Origin: Agaricus subrufescens
Lineage: Eukaryota > Basidiomycota > Agaricomycetes > Agaricales > Agaricaceae
Length of the DNA: 64,000 nt
Assembly (NCBI GenBank): GCA_029945375.1
Contig: CM057058.1
Coordinates: 124,001 to 188,000 of the forward strand
Direction: 5' to 3'
Below are positions 13,287 to 23,996 of this stretch, piece by piece. A model generated the notes under the pieces. It was not told where the DNA came from, did no database searches, and saw only the letters and a list, made by a program, of their open reading frames with translations. A program made the translations under genes and the position numbers. The stretch's first letter is position 1, and each line of letters opens with the position of its first letter.

Positions 13287-13836
13287 TATTTTTAATCTGA
13301 TCTGTTTCTTGTTGTATATGTATTACCATTTAGTATCATTGTACTATTATATTTGTATTTGACACCTGGTCAAATGTTGTGTTTCTGTGCTAGAGTCGTG
13401 CTAGAGTAGCCTTTTTTGGACTACACGATAAGATAGGGTAACTCCATTCATATATTGCTGCTGCCAGCGAGCTGCGGTTTGTTCAGAATCCTCTATATTT
13501 GGCATACTTGGGCGGTAGCGAAAGTAACTTTCTCACATATGATATTCAATCTGTGTTTTCGTCATACGTCAGCACGGATGAAAGAGCACACGTGTAGCCT
13601 CACACTGTTACGGCAATCTCGTTTGCAGTCCATAGCCGGTTCAAGGAGTCGGCATGGTAAACTGGCCGGAGCTTTACTCGAAAATATTCAATTGCCTCCT
13701 GTGAATGCGTAAGAAAAATCAGTGGCGCATCGCGGCCATGGTTAGACTTCTGCATCGCCGAAGACTGCGAGTCGGAAGATTGCTAATCTGAGCCCAACCG
13801 AAGAGCTTAGGCTTGGTATAGCGCCGAGAATGGCAT
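13287..13836. other. Intergenic, nothing recognised
   Basis: This is the 3' flank of the kinase-like gene. No supported ORF, repeat or RNA gene was seen. Confidence 0.4.
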
Positions 13837-14523
13837 CTATGACGCAGATCTAACAACACATTCAATAACACACTCAGGCACCACTACCCGTGTTCGCCCC
13901 TCGCACGCCACATCAGTCTCCATCAGCCATATAAGCTTTGGGGCAGCAGTATTGAAGCCCATGCGCACACCCCAGACGACATCTGTGGCACAGAGAACAT
14001 TCGAGCGCCAAAGTTCTTTTGGAGCATAATCATTTGACTTTGCTGAGTGGGGAAAATAACACCCTTCTTTGAACAGCACTGTCGCAAATATGCTTTACTT
14101 AACCCCTTACAGCTTCTTCTAAAACCGATCGCTCCCATTCCCGTTGGAAATCATCGAGTGTTTGGATACCTTTCGAGTTCTGAGAGGAGATAGGGTTCTT
14201 TAAACTTCAAGCTCTCGGAACCTGCTGAGAGGCCAGTGGAGCAAAAGGGCTATTAGGTGTTCTGAATCAACCGAATCCTCGCTTCAAAGACTGTGGTCTT
14301 GTGTTCCAGTTCTCATGGTCTCCGCAGTGTTCATCAAAACATGCTCTAGGTTGACGTTATCGGATAAAATCCATTGCTCCATTCCCATCGGCAGTCTGTC
14401 TTTCGGAATTACTCTACCGGAAACTTGAACCTCCATTCCGAGAGCGAGGTCGCAGAGATTACGACATAGCTTCAATTCCGTTTGCCACTTTTTTGTATTG
14501 CTGGGCTTGGATGGGCCGGCCAT
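13837..14523 (-). CDS. Possible small unknown gene or degraded gene
   Basis: Two minus-strand open stretches lie close together. One runs from ATG 14523 (MAGPSKPSNTKKW, 79 codons). A second around 14079-13837 (CATDVVWGVRMGFN, ending VVRSAS) has protein-like composition. No intron joins them convincingly; the best donor/acceptor pair is about 32 nt, too short for this genome. I do not recognise either part. It may be a decayed gene. Confidence 0.25.
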
Positions 14524-14724
14524 GTCTTTAGTCTTGTTCCGTGTTTTGGCGGAATCAAGCGTGCAGGCCTCAGGTATGAACTATTCTATAGGTGGATCAA
14601 AGAATGCTCAATGCCCTGGCATCTGCCGACTCTGGACCAAGAAAACAAAAATTGATTCTTCTCTTTTCTCGATACCGGTGATAAAAGACACTTCATAATG
14701 TTACACAAAACCGAGCATATCTCG

Positions 14725-15108
14725 TTACTCAACGCCTGCTCCTCCCAGAATTCCGTCCATCGGATTTTCTATTCTCCTCTGAAGCATCCATGATGGCACT
14801 TGCTTCACCAAATTCACCTGGTTTGAGGCCGTACGACACCATGAAATCAGTGAAAGGATCTGGTTGGGGGTCGTAGAAAGGTGCCTGGCCTGCATAAGCG
14901 ACGTGGATTTCGCTGCTAGTCCCTGGCATGACTGCTGTTTCCCCTGTTGCTGTTTCCCCTGCTGCTGTTTTCCCCTATTGCTCCTGCCGCGGCAACTACT
15001 GGCATGTTGGTGGTCGCTGGCATGACTAGTAACAGTATTGCTTCTGTTGTCACTACCATTCCTCTTTGTTTGAGAATTGTTTTTGGCAGACTTAGTGCGA
15101 GCCATTGT
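14725..15108 (-). pseudogene. Small basic/Gln-rich ORF with possible frameshift in a 15-bp repeat
   Basis: The minus-strand ATG near 15105 gives MARTKSAKNNSQTK, a basic Ser/Gln-rich peptide that reads into three near-perfect 15-bp units (GGGGAAACAGCAGCA type, about 14930-14980). One unit carries an extra A. Downstream of the repeat, the more protein-like frame is different: MPGTSSEIHVAYAG, then FYDPQPDPFTDFMVSYGLK, ending GRSRR. The two frames do not join without an indel or an unseen intron. The start resembles the histone H3 N-terminus only superficially. Function unknown. Confidence 0.3.
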
Positions 15109-15129
15109 AATTGAAATGTTCTGTCTGAA

Positions 15130-15690
15130 GGATAGGTGTGGTCTGTGCACTGTAGAGATGGGTTGAGATGGTGTTAATGTCTGAAGGTCGATAATAAATA
15201 AATATATTGTGAGACAAAGATCATGAATTGCCCTCCATTTTCCATTCCTCCATTTCACTCTTGCCGTCCCCTCTTTTCATTCTGACCTGAACCTTGTAGT
15301 AAGAACTAAATACATTTGTATTCTATGCTATATAGTTTTTCTTCGGCTTCGGCATGCCTTAATGCATAGACACTCAAACTTTATACCTTAGACCCTCAGT
15401 GAACATTCTTTCCTGATTCACTGAGCCCGTATTTTAATTATATGCATTCCCTTCTAGGGTGAACATTGCAGGCTGCCTGGTCGATATGTCATTAACAGTA
15501 GCGGGAGGCTAGTATATACTGGATCGCTGACTGAATGGATCGAAGACTTTTGACCTAGCCAAGGGCCGCTCGGAAACTCGTCGCTATTATCCATAACTGT
15601 CAGACACTACGGAACGTCATTAGCCCCTTATGAAGCGTCTCGCTAGACCCATCAATCTTTTTTGCAGTAATTTAATGTTATAACCTCATT
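15130..15690. repeat. Diverged duplicate of the 3' flank of membrane-protein copy 2
   Basis: This segment aligns by eye, in the same orientation, with about 23280-23965. Shared blocks include TTCCCTTCTAGGGTGAACA, CGGAAACTCGTCG, TAACTGTCAGACACT and GCGTCTC..CTAGACCCATC. The copy at 23 kb has about 100 extra bp in the middle (near 23400-23520). No coding potential is evident. It suggests an old copy of the downstream flank whose membrane gene has been lost or moved. Confidence 0.7.
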
Positions 15691-16119
15691 AGGGACTGTA
15701 ACTATCATGCAAAAACAAGACCCTCGCATATGACTTGATGGCGAAAACTAGATTCATGAAGAACCATGTGCGCTTAGGACACGGTGTAACAAGAGTTTGG
15801 AAGCAGAAAATTAAGGGATTGTTGGACAGTGAAGATGGAGTAGGATATTCGCTCGTGGTTGCTATGATCACGTCCCCGTCCTCGTACCTATGTATACAGT
15901 CATCTGCACTTCAGGGTGATTCTTGTTGCTTCTTTTTTTCTCTTCTGTCCTTTGTCTCCTTTTTATGAGAGTACTGATGTTGAACTTATATGGCAGCTAG
16001 TACATATATGAATGCACTTGGATGCAGTGCACTGTGGTAACAAAAAATGATGTGTTACGATCAGGTTCTGATATGTCAGAATTGATTCTGATGTATGAAC
16101 GACCTCAACAGCTCCTGTC
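15691..16119. other. Intergenic, nothing recognised
   Basis: A plus-strand frame at 15735-15968 is open but unsupported. No gene is called. Confidence 0.35.
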
Positions 16120-16330
16120 TCTGCAAGGATAGGGTCGAAGGGGCCTTTTTTTTACCACGGGCCGTATCATGACCTGTAGGCTTCACAATTTCGGTTAGTA
16201 TTTCCCAGAAGCTCAGTTCAAGAGGAAAAGGGATACTATGGCGAGGAAAAGGGATACACGCTTGACTATCCCTCCGAAAGACAGTATTAAAGATGAATTT
16301 CTTTGAACCTGCAAATACCTCATCATCCAA
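16120..16330 (+). pseudogene. Histone deacetylase (RPD3-type) pseudogene fragment A
   Basis: This is a short relic of the RVMTxSFHxFG...GKGY..LKD region of a class I HDAC. Readable pieces in mixed frames are RIMTCRLHNFG, ARKRDTRLTIPPKDSIKDE and a stop. The same piece is clearer in copy F (near 62390-62460), where ARERDTRLTIPSKDSIKDE reads on. The neighbouring domains are missing. It lies just upstream of membrane-protein copy 1, as expected if it is the end of a previous membrane gene plus HDAC unit. Confidence 0.6.
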
Positions 16331-16439
16331 ATTAGAGGTTATTAGTACCGTTCCGCCCTACTTCAACAATGAGCCTGCGCCATGTGCGAGAATTTGACCA
16401 TATGTATACCTCTCTTCCTGCATCAAAATGCCTTCATTT

Positions 16440-17061
16440 CTGATTTGGCTGCGGCAAGGTGAGGTTATTCATATTTGTGGTTACCGGTGTTCTGTGTAAT
16501 TGATGCTTGCTGTGAAAAGGCATGGACTCACCACGATTGTTATTCTGAGTCTGCAATGTGTGAATTAAGACCATTATTTCTGGTTATCACTGTGTAACTG
16601 ATGTTTCCTGTAAATAAGGCATGGACTCATCATGATTGTTATTCTGGGTCTGTATTGTGTGAATTTCTTATGGGCGGCCTCACTAGAACCTGATCAAGAC
16701 CGTTATAAAAGCGTATAGCAACATGCATCCAAGTCCATCTCAGCTTGCCCCTGGCATTCCCAGAACAACAAATATAGAGGAAGAAGAATCGACAATGAAA
16801 CCACAAACCACAAACATAAGATGAGACAAAAACACATTCTTGACTCTGCTCTACCAGTCGATGTTCAACTTCTGACTTTGTCATCTCTCCTTCATCTTCT
16901 GTTGGATCACAAGCAAAATCCGATAATTCAGGAGGGCAGGCACAGCCTCTATTCACAATGCCCAGTTCACACGTTAGTGTACCACCTCCTTGTTGCGTTA
17001 GCATCTCCCAGGTTCTGTCTTTCTTCCTGATATTAGGTAAATGATGCTGAAATTGAACATC
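16440..17061 (+). repeat. Conserved upstream module of the membrane-protein family, with internal tandem repeat
   Basis: The region before copy 1 is shared, inverted, with about 54845-55330 and 60785-61330, which are upstream of copies 6 and 8. Blocks such as TGTTGCGTTAGCATCTCCCA and CTACCAGTCGATGTTCAACT (present as reverse complements at the right) are nearly identical. A tandem duplication of about 73 bp sits inside at 16493-16565 and 16591-16664 (GGCATGGACTCA..ATTGTTATTCTG). It probably carries the promoter region of the unit. Confidence 0.7.
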
Positions 17062-17072
17062 TTAAGTAGGAG
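17062..17072 (+). promoter_or_regulatory. TTAAGTAGGAG promoter box, copy 1
   Basis: TTAAGTAGGAG lies 34-44 bp before the ATG at 17106. The same box precedes every complete copy: 21795-21805, 40372-40382, 47802-47812 (TTAAATAGGAA), 54831-54840 (minus), 58044-58054 (minus) and 60772-60782 (minus). Position and sequence suggest a TATA-like core element. Confidence 0.65.
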
Positions 17073-17105
17073 TATGTTCGTCCCCCATGCCCTTACATAT
17101 TGTTG

Positions 17106-18346
17106 ATGGCCAACAGCTCACTTACAGACCAAGAACGTTTGACCCAGGTCGTCGACCTCTTTTCGCTAACGACTGCCATAGCGGTTATCTACACCCTCAC
17201 ATTCTTACTCTATTGCCTGTCATTCCGCCTTTCTTATGCTCAACTCTGGCATGATCAGGGAAAGATCAACCGACAGACGGTGTGTGGGTTGGTTTTTCAA
17301 ACAATGCTTCTGGTCTGTGCTACACTGGATGTCGTTGTGAAGAATTGTATTGTCCGGGTCCTGTATATTGATAAAGGTGGTCTATTGGGTGGGCTGCATA
17401 GTCCTGCGGGGGCACATAGTGTTGCTACATTCATACAGGTAGGTATTGTTGTGACTTATCTAAAAAACACGTTGATATTTGGTTTGTTAGTGAGTTCTCA
17501 TCGATTACTTTCCTACACTCAACATCGCTGACGCAGTCATTGTTTAGGTATGGCGTGTTTGGGTCATCTGGAGTGGAACCGGCCTTGTGATGCTCCTCAT
17601 AGGTGTATCTTTATTTTTCAATCTCGGGTTTGCAGGTAAGAGCAAAATATGAACCTTACCTTATGCCGATATCTACTATTGACTAGGATTGGCTACCTTC
17701 TATATCACGATGCTTTGGAGTGTGGAGCCACCACCTCAAGTACAGGCTACACTGTACATAGTTAATATGACGATCGAAGCAATTTCCTTGGCTGGTTACA
17801 TCTTCATGACTTCAGCAATTATTGCGCGTTTACTGATTGTTCGGCGAAAACACATCAAAGTGATGGGTTAGGCACTTCTCATTCCGAGCGAACGCTTTGC
17901 TGAATAGTTTCTCTTCTGTTTCTTAACAGGGAGCTCTGATATTTCTAGCCAATATTGGGGCATTGCTGCGATGCTAATCGAATCCTATGCGTTGCATACG
18001 GTTTGGAGCATTGTATTAGTGGTTTTTTATAGTAGTGCCAAATATCTTCCCAGTCAAGAATTTTTCAGTGATTGTGATGTCCAAGTCGATGTGAGCACCA
18101 GTCATTTTTATCTTTGAGGGTAGTCTTATTCACGATTATACTAAGATCCTCTTGGACTTTCTTCTCATCTATCGAGTGTCTTCTGGGCGGGCTTGGACTA
18201 GACAGACTCAAGATCAACTCAGCACCTTACGGTGGGCCTCTGGTGGAGATAATACGACCACCTCTGGAACGATTGATCCACGACAAGCGAATATAGCAGG
18301 TGAAGACTCGGACCCACCCGCGATGAGTTCTCGCAACGATGTGTAG
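17106..18346 (+). CDS. Polytopic membrane protein, family copy 1
   Basis: Five exons join in frame: 17106-17489, 17548-17635, 17687-17866, 17930-18090 and 18146-18346, giving 337 aa. Exon 1 holds three hydrophobic spans (AVIYTLTFLLYCLSFRLSY; a second near LLVCATLDVVV; a third at its end). Exon 2 has VWRVWVIWSG followed by a span. Exon 3 has two spans and the basic loop RRKHIKVMG. Exon 4 has QYWGIAAMLIESYAL. Exon 5 starts with a short span and LIYRVSSGRAWTR, followed by a soluble Thr/Ser-rich tail ending SSRNDV. About seven spans are likely. I recognise this as a multi-copy Agaricomycete membrane family with the RVxxGRAW motif, but no function is established. The ATG was chosen over upstream in-frame TTG codons because all copies align there. 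Confidence 0.85.
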
Positions 18347-18569
18347 GGTGTAGGATTGTCTTATTCAATTGAGTTTTTGAGACGCCCCCTCTCTGAAAGC
18401 ACATTTGTCATATTAGCATGCATTTGTTTATTTGGGCAATGGACCTGGTATCGAACTAAAAGCAGCGATATGATCGTATGTGAACGCCAAGTACAACCTT
18501 TTCACCTAACACTTGAGTTAGCAAAATTGTGTGATCAAGATAAGAATCCTGTCAAACACAAATGTGTCA

Positions 18570-18850
18570 TAACGTACTGAGGTTGGATCAAGAAGCTCGC
18601 GTCGTGCATCCCGGTTCACCAGAGGAAGTGACAATTACATCAGACTTTGGTTCACCGTAGACTTTGCCACGAATGACGTCTAGCTCATCAGGCTATAGTT
18701 CTTTAGTGAGTCTTAGTGGTGGTAATAAAAAAATAGGGATCAGTCCTGTTGTTTCCAGAATAGGTGATGGAGAAAATGACGGGCCCGATTTGCCTGAGAA
18801 TGAAGCTCTTGTTTAGAGATCACTCAGCTACCCAAAAAATTCTTGACGTA
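18570..18850 (+). pseudogene. Degraded coding-like tail module (DQEA..VVHP)
   Basis: The plus-strand reading LDQEARVVHPGSPEEV..., with an internal TAG, ends GPDLPENEALV and a stop. Its inverted counterpart at about 63310-63575 reads DQEAHVVHPSSPEEV longer before a stop. Both follow the last exon of a membrane-protein copy by 200-250 bp. It could be an old alternative 3' exon of that gene or a relic of another gene. I do not recognise the protein. Confidence 0.4.
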
Positions 18851-19069
18851 TGTAGATCATTTCTCGCCCGTTCCATCCTTCTCAGCGAAGTGTACACCAT
18901 AGATCATCAATCTTACACTGAACAAGCAAATTAGTTGTGTTGGAACAGGGACAATCGATGTCCTTTGGTAGTAGTTTGACGATGAGAACGTCTCTACCAC
19001 AGAACCTGAGGCAATGTTGAGCGGAGGAGACGGATGGACATAAACACCAGGGAACGATCTCGGTCACGT

Positions 19070-19660
19070 GGCCGGAGCGCGACTGTCGTGATGTCGCGAG
19101 CCTGCTATTTCGGCCGCAAGTCAGTCAGTCCTCAGCTGCTTCTTTGCCTGCGCTGGCTTTCTGTAGGCTCATAAACGTACAGACCTGGCCACCCGATGAA
19201 GCCCCACCACAACCGAGTCACCTACGACCTTATGGTTGTACACGACGTCGATGCTCCCCAAGATGTACGTCCCTGTGAATCGCTCTCCTCAATGCTGCCC
19301 CTCTGAGCCCCAACCAGCCTCTCAGTGACCTAGCCCAGCAACTCTTGAAGCCCTCACTGCCTTTCACTCCGATTTTACATCCATGTGTCCCTCATGAACA
19401 GCCTCCGCCAAAATAAATAGGAACCTCTGGCTTCCGCTGTGTCAACAACATTGACCTGAACATTCTCGGACTCCTTCGCTCCTATCTCCGCGTCCTCTAC
19501 ATCAATGCCAACTGCCACCACAGCGATCATGTCTCGAAAAGGCCTTCTTTACCACAGACCGCATCATGACATGTAGCTTTCACAATTTGATTAGTATTTT
19601 CCGGAAGCTCAAGAGGAAAAGAGCTATGGCGAGGGAAAGGGATACGCGTTTGATGTCCAA
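19070..19660 (+). pseudogene. Histone deacetylase (RPD3-type) pseudogene fragment B
   Basis: The segment opens at a CACGTG-containing stretch shared with copies D and F. It then reads GHPMKPHHNRVTYDL, the N-terminal signature of class I HDACs, followed by a diverged stretch with stops. Near 19420-19500 comes GFRCVNNIDLNILGLLRSYL.VLYIN, matching the GFCYINDIVLGILELLR..RVLYID core, then LPQTAS with a stop. The central GDDNP..FEFC.ISAGGS block is absent. It is the reverse complement of 56000-56345 and 62690-63070. Confidence 0.75.
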
Positions 19661-19729
19661 GTGCAGGGTCGACCATAAGTGAGTCAGTCCTCAACTGCTT
19701 ATTATGTCTCCACTGACCTTGTTTTGCAG

Positions 19730-20870
19730 CAGATATGGTTGCGTATACGTTCAGCTTTGGTCATCCGATAAGCCCGACTGCATTCGGATTACCCAAGACC
19801 TCGTTGCTGCATATGACATGCACTCCGAGATACATGTCCTCGTGAGCTGCTCTCTCACAACACTGCCCCTTTGCACTCCAACAAACTCCCTGAGAAACCT
19901 TGTCGAGCAACCCCGAAAGATCTCACTGCCTTTACCCAACGCATATACCCACTTCCTCCCCTGCGTCACCCTAGCGAGCCGAGGAACTCACCCACCAAGG
20001 CACCAGATGTTGGTGTCCTCCGCCGTCCCTCCTACATCTACATCTGTCCTAGCTCCTATTGGAGAAGATAACCCAGGCTCAGTAAACTCGGCTGAGTTTT
20101 GTTGCACACCAGCCGGCGGCTCCATGAGTGCGTCACCTTCCTCTTACAAAGAATTGCCTCCTCGACATTCTCTTCTAGGTACCGCTCAATGCGGCCATCA
20201 TCAAGGCTGGTGGCTGTTGCCATGTCGAAAAACGCAAGCCATTATCGTCCTCAGCATTCTCGAACTCCTCCGCTCCTACGCCTATGTTCCCTCTACATTG
20301 ATTTCAACCGCCATCACGGCGATAGTGTCAAAGAGGCCTTCCGTATCACAGACCGTGTCATGACCGTGGTTTTCAGGGACTCAGGAGGACAAGCGCCATG
20401 GCAAGGGAAAGGGATATATGGTATTACGGATGAATTGTACACTAATGCCTTTGAACAGTCCATAAAATCTATTTATCTGTCTATATTCGTATATCTGCTC
20501 CATGACATAGGTGGTTACGAGATCCTCGACATCCTTCAGCCATCAGCCATCGTCCCCTAGCGGTGCCGGTCCTCTAGCGGGTGAAATTCGGATGTCTTAA
20601 CGTGACAATGCAAGGCAATGCTCCCCATGTTTTAATTCCTTCGCTAATAGGATTCTCATCAATTTATCTGGGAGGTGGTTACATGGTGAAGAATGGTGTG
20701 TATATGTGGACAAACGAGATAGTGTGTACATATGGGATCGAGAATGTAACTGATCCTTATTTGCCGTGGAATGAATAAATCAGGTAGTTTGTGCCAACTA
20801 TCAGTTGGAGGTGCTGGATAACAAAATGTACGACGTTTGTACAAAGGATACCTCACTTGAGTTAGGTGCG
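19730..20870 (+). pseudogene. Histone deacetylase (RPD3-type) pseudogene C, nearly whole catalytic domain
   Basis: This is the most complete HDAC relic. In order it shows SFGHPISP, a 1-nt loss, IRITQDLVAAYDMHSEIHVL, DLTAF in another frame, AYTHFLPCVT, GEDNPGSVNSAEF, TPAGGSMSAS, a GHHQGWWLLP.RK remnant of the AGGLHHAKK block, ILELLRSYA, IDFNRHHGDSV (the DxDCHHGD metal site in another frame), TDRVMTVVF, GKGIYGITDELYTNAFE, FGCLNVTMQGN, YLGGGYMVKNG and YGIENVTDPYLPWNE, then a stop. A further frame has EVLDNKMYDVCTKDTSLEL. Many frameshifts and stops make it dead. In living homologues the enzyme removes acetyl groups from histone tails. It lies between membrane copies 1 and 2. Confidence 0.85.
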
Positions 20871-21794
20871 TTTGGTCGAATATTTGAGTGTGTAGGGTTA
20901 TGGCGTTGGAACAATTACCTCTCTAATGACAGCCCTGCGCCACAGTCAACTTGCAGCAATTCCATACGTGTACAATTGTGTACATGTGGCACAGCGTAAC
21001 GTTGGAAATAGACACTGTGTCATGATACCCCCCCCACGCGTCTCTTCATCATCAGCACTATCTGCCGTCTTTTTCACATGAACTTTACAGTTAGTATCAT
21101 TCCTCCCCAATTCCTCTCTAATTCAATGATCGAGCCATGGCCAACTCGCGGGAATTTTAAATGCTTTTAACCACGTGCAGTGTATCCATCTTTTTCCGAA
21201 GGGCTCTGACATCAAAATCTACCCGAGCATTACAATCCTATCAAAACCGCTAGTAATGGTGATCATCATACAACCATAGTTTCCCTCTCACGATCCCCAG
21301 AAGAAAAAATCAAAGCGGGTAGGAAGGACAAAAGAATTCTGCATGGCCATGCAACGAAGACAATTATTCAAAGGCAAAAACATGAAAAAGCGGATGGAGG
21401 ATTTGTGAATGCCAAAGGCAAGGCAAGGTGAGCTTATTCCTGTTATTCACCTTAAGGCATTTTGTGTAAGCATTCAAACCTCGTTCAGGAATGAAGCACG
21501 GGCTCCGGCCTCATATCCCAAGCCGAGCCGTGAGCCCTCCCGGGCCCTCCTGCGGGCGCAGTCGAGCCCACACTTCACTAACTACTTTATTGATTGGTGT
21601 TCAACTTCTCACCAATGTTCAATATATAGTTATCTCTCATCTCTGTTCCCAGTCTGATCATCTTCTCGGGTGACAAGCGCAGCCACTAGCCTCGTTGCCC
21701 ATCCTACAGATGCGTCACCTCCTTGCGTTAGCATCTCGATCTCCTATGTTGTTCCTTCCTGATCTTACAGGCAAATGCATCGAAGACAAAAGGG
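20871..21794. other. Intergenic and upstream flank of copy 2
   Basis: No gene is seen. The last 150 bp resemble the upstream module of the other copies (GCGTTAGCATCTC near 21725). The rest is unrelated A/T-rich sequence. Confidence 0.4.
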
Positions 21795-21805
21795 TTAAGT
21801 AGGAG
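21795..21805 (+). promoter_or_regulatory. TTAAGTAGGAG promoter box, copy 2
   Basis: Identical to the copy 1 box, 37-47 bp before the ATG at 21842, followed by a C-rich CCCCACCC stretch as in other copies. Confidence 0.6.
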
Positions 21806-21841
21806 CCTGTTCATTCCCCACCCTCTTACAACACAATACTG

Positions 21842-23096
21842 ATGTCCAACGGCCCACTTGCTGATCAAGGACATTTGGCCCTGGCAGTGGATCTTCTTTC
21901 ATCAACGACTGTCGTAGCGGTCTTCTACACCCTCGTATTCATACTCTATTGCCTGTCGGTTCGCCTTTCTTATACTCAACTCCGAGACGATCAGGGCAAG
22001 ATCAAGCGACACACGGTGTACACAATGATTTTTCAAACAGTGCTTCTGATCTGTGCCACACTGGATGTCATTGTGAGGAACCGTGTTGCCCAAATCTTGT
22101 ACATCAATAACAGCGATCTATTTGGTGGCACATTGACCTCCCCGGCGCCACCTAGTATCGATACATTCTTAAAGTTAACTAATGCTGTGACCTATATAGA
22201 AAATATTTTGATACTTGGTGTATTGGTGAGTCCTCCTTAAGTAACTCCCTATGCTTGCGATTATTGATTCAGCCATCTCTCAGTTATGGCGTGTCCGGGT
22301 TGTCTGGAGCGGGACCCGCTTCATGATGCCGCTTACTGTTCTATCCTCATTTTTCTACATTGTAGTTGCAGGTAAGAGCAAAATAAGTCACATTTCATGC
22401 CGATATCTACTCTTAACCACTTTTTTAGGATTAGCTATCGCATACTATGTGATGGGTTCAAAAACCGGCTTTTCAAGTCTGGAGGAAACACCTCGAGTAC
22501 GAGTGATACTATACATAATGCTCGACACGTTTACCTTGGCTGGTTCTATCATTATGACTTTGGCGATTATTGCCCGTTTGCTACTTGTTCGGCGAAAACA
22601 TATCAAAGTGATGGGTAGGCGCTTGCAACTACCCGCAAAAGCTTTACTAAAAATGTCCACTTTGTCGTCCTTGACAGGGAAATCTGACATTGCTGATCAA
22701 TACTGGGGCATTGCCGCAATGCTGATTGAATCCTATGCATTGGAAACTTTATGGGGCATTGGAACGGCCATTTCTTTTTCCCTAAAATACACTCCTTCTG
22801 ATAACCTTTTCAATAATTGTATGATCCAAGTTGACGTCAGTACCCGTCATCTTTTACATTTCAGTTAACAAAGTGGTCCTAATCCCGGTTCTTTTTTAAA
22901 GATTTTGTCAAATTTTCTTCTTGTCTATCGAGTGCTGTCAGGGCGTGCATGGACTAGACAGACTCAGGAGCGACTCAGCACGTTGAGGTGGGCCTCTATT
23001 GGGGCTGTTGCGACCACCCCTGGAACGATTGATCTTGTGCAGACAAATGTGGTAGAGGAAGACCCTCGCGTGATCTGTTCTCGCAACGATATGTAG
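21842..23096 (+). CDS. Polytopic membrane protein, family copy 2
   Basis: Five in-frame exons (21842-22225, 22284-22371, 22429-22614, 22678-22835, 22902-23096) encode 336 aa. It keeps the family's landmarks: ALAVDLLSSTTVVAVFYTLV in exon 1, LWRVRVVWSGTRF in exon 2, RRKHIKVMG closing exon 3, GKSDIADQYWGIAAMLIESYAL in exon 4 and LVYRVLSGRAWTRQTQ in exon 5, with the tail CSRNDM. Exon lengths match copies 1, 3 and 5 almost exactly. Exon 3 through intron 3 happens to be open without splicing, but the aligned GTAGGC donor and TTGACAG acceptor favour splicing. Function unknown; probably about seven membrane spans. Confidence 0.85.
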
Positions 23097-23279
23097 GGTG
23101 TAGACTTTTCTACGTTCAGGTTACAAATTTTTATGTAATTTCTCTGTATGCTTGCGTATCAAGAGCCTATCTTTTCGTAGATTCCTGTTGTTCATTTATT
23201 TATACTACTACATGTCTAAAATTTTTTTGGGACCAAGTACACACTCCCAGTACAGTAGGTATGATGTGTCGAGATAGGT

Positions 23280-23965
23280 GACAGTGTCTGAGAAGGTCGA
23301 TCATAAGTAAACATAGTGTGCGACTAAGATCTCGAATTGCTCCTTTACATCCTTCGGCCGGAATACTCACAAAAACGTGTTTTCCTCCTTCCTGGAACCT
23401 TTTCGACATTGCAGAATTTTATCAGTCTCTCTTCGGTGATTATGGTTGAGAGAGCTTCGGCTGGTCAGCTCATCCTTCATGCATCATGTTCCGTTCTATT
23501 TCTATCAATCTTTTTCTTCTTACCATTTTTCTTTCCTCTATTTCACTCTTGCCGTTTCCCCTTTTCGTCCAGACCTGAACCGTGTTCTCAAAAATATATA
23601 CATTCGTATTGTTTACTATATGGTTTTCCTTTGGCTTCAGCATACTTTGTTACATAGACATGTAGACCTTGTATCTTAGACCTTCGGTGAACATTCTTTT
23701 CAGACGCACTGAGCGCTTCCGTATTTCAATCATCTACATTCCCTTCTAGGGTGAACACTGCAGGCTACGTAGTCGAGACGTCGTTAACAGTAATAAGATG
23801 CTAGTAGACGCCAGGTCGCTGACTGATTGCACCTAATATTTGTGTCCCAGTCAAAGGTCGGTCGGAAACTCGTCGTTATTATTCGTAACTGTCAGACACT
23901 GCGAACTATCAATTAGCCCCTCATAAAGCGTCTCCCTAGACCCATCGCTCTTTCAACAGTAGATT
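23280..23965. repeat. Second copy of the 15.1-15.7 kb duplicated flank
   Basis: This aligns with 15130-15690 in direct orientation with roughly 75-80% identity by eye, plus an insertion at about 23400-23520. It lies between membrane copy 2 and the ATG22-like gene. No coding potential is evident. Confidence 0.7.
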
Positions 23966-23996
23966 CACATTGTCCAGGGTATAACCACTCCAGACT

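Noticed and set aside
14725..15108. Histone H3-like gene, from the MARTK start
   Set aside because: Only the first five residues agree; the rest is Ser/Gln-rich and lacks any histone-fold sequence.
19704..20363. 219-codon ORF as a functional HDAC or new gene
   Set aside because: Only alternating pieces match HDAC motifs; the frame leaves and re-enters the homology, so it is a pseudogene.
22251..22868. Continuous 205-codon ORF in membrane copy 2
   Set aside because: It reads through introns 2 and 3, which have good splice signals and match spliced positions in all other copies.
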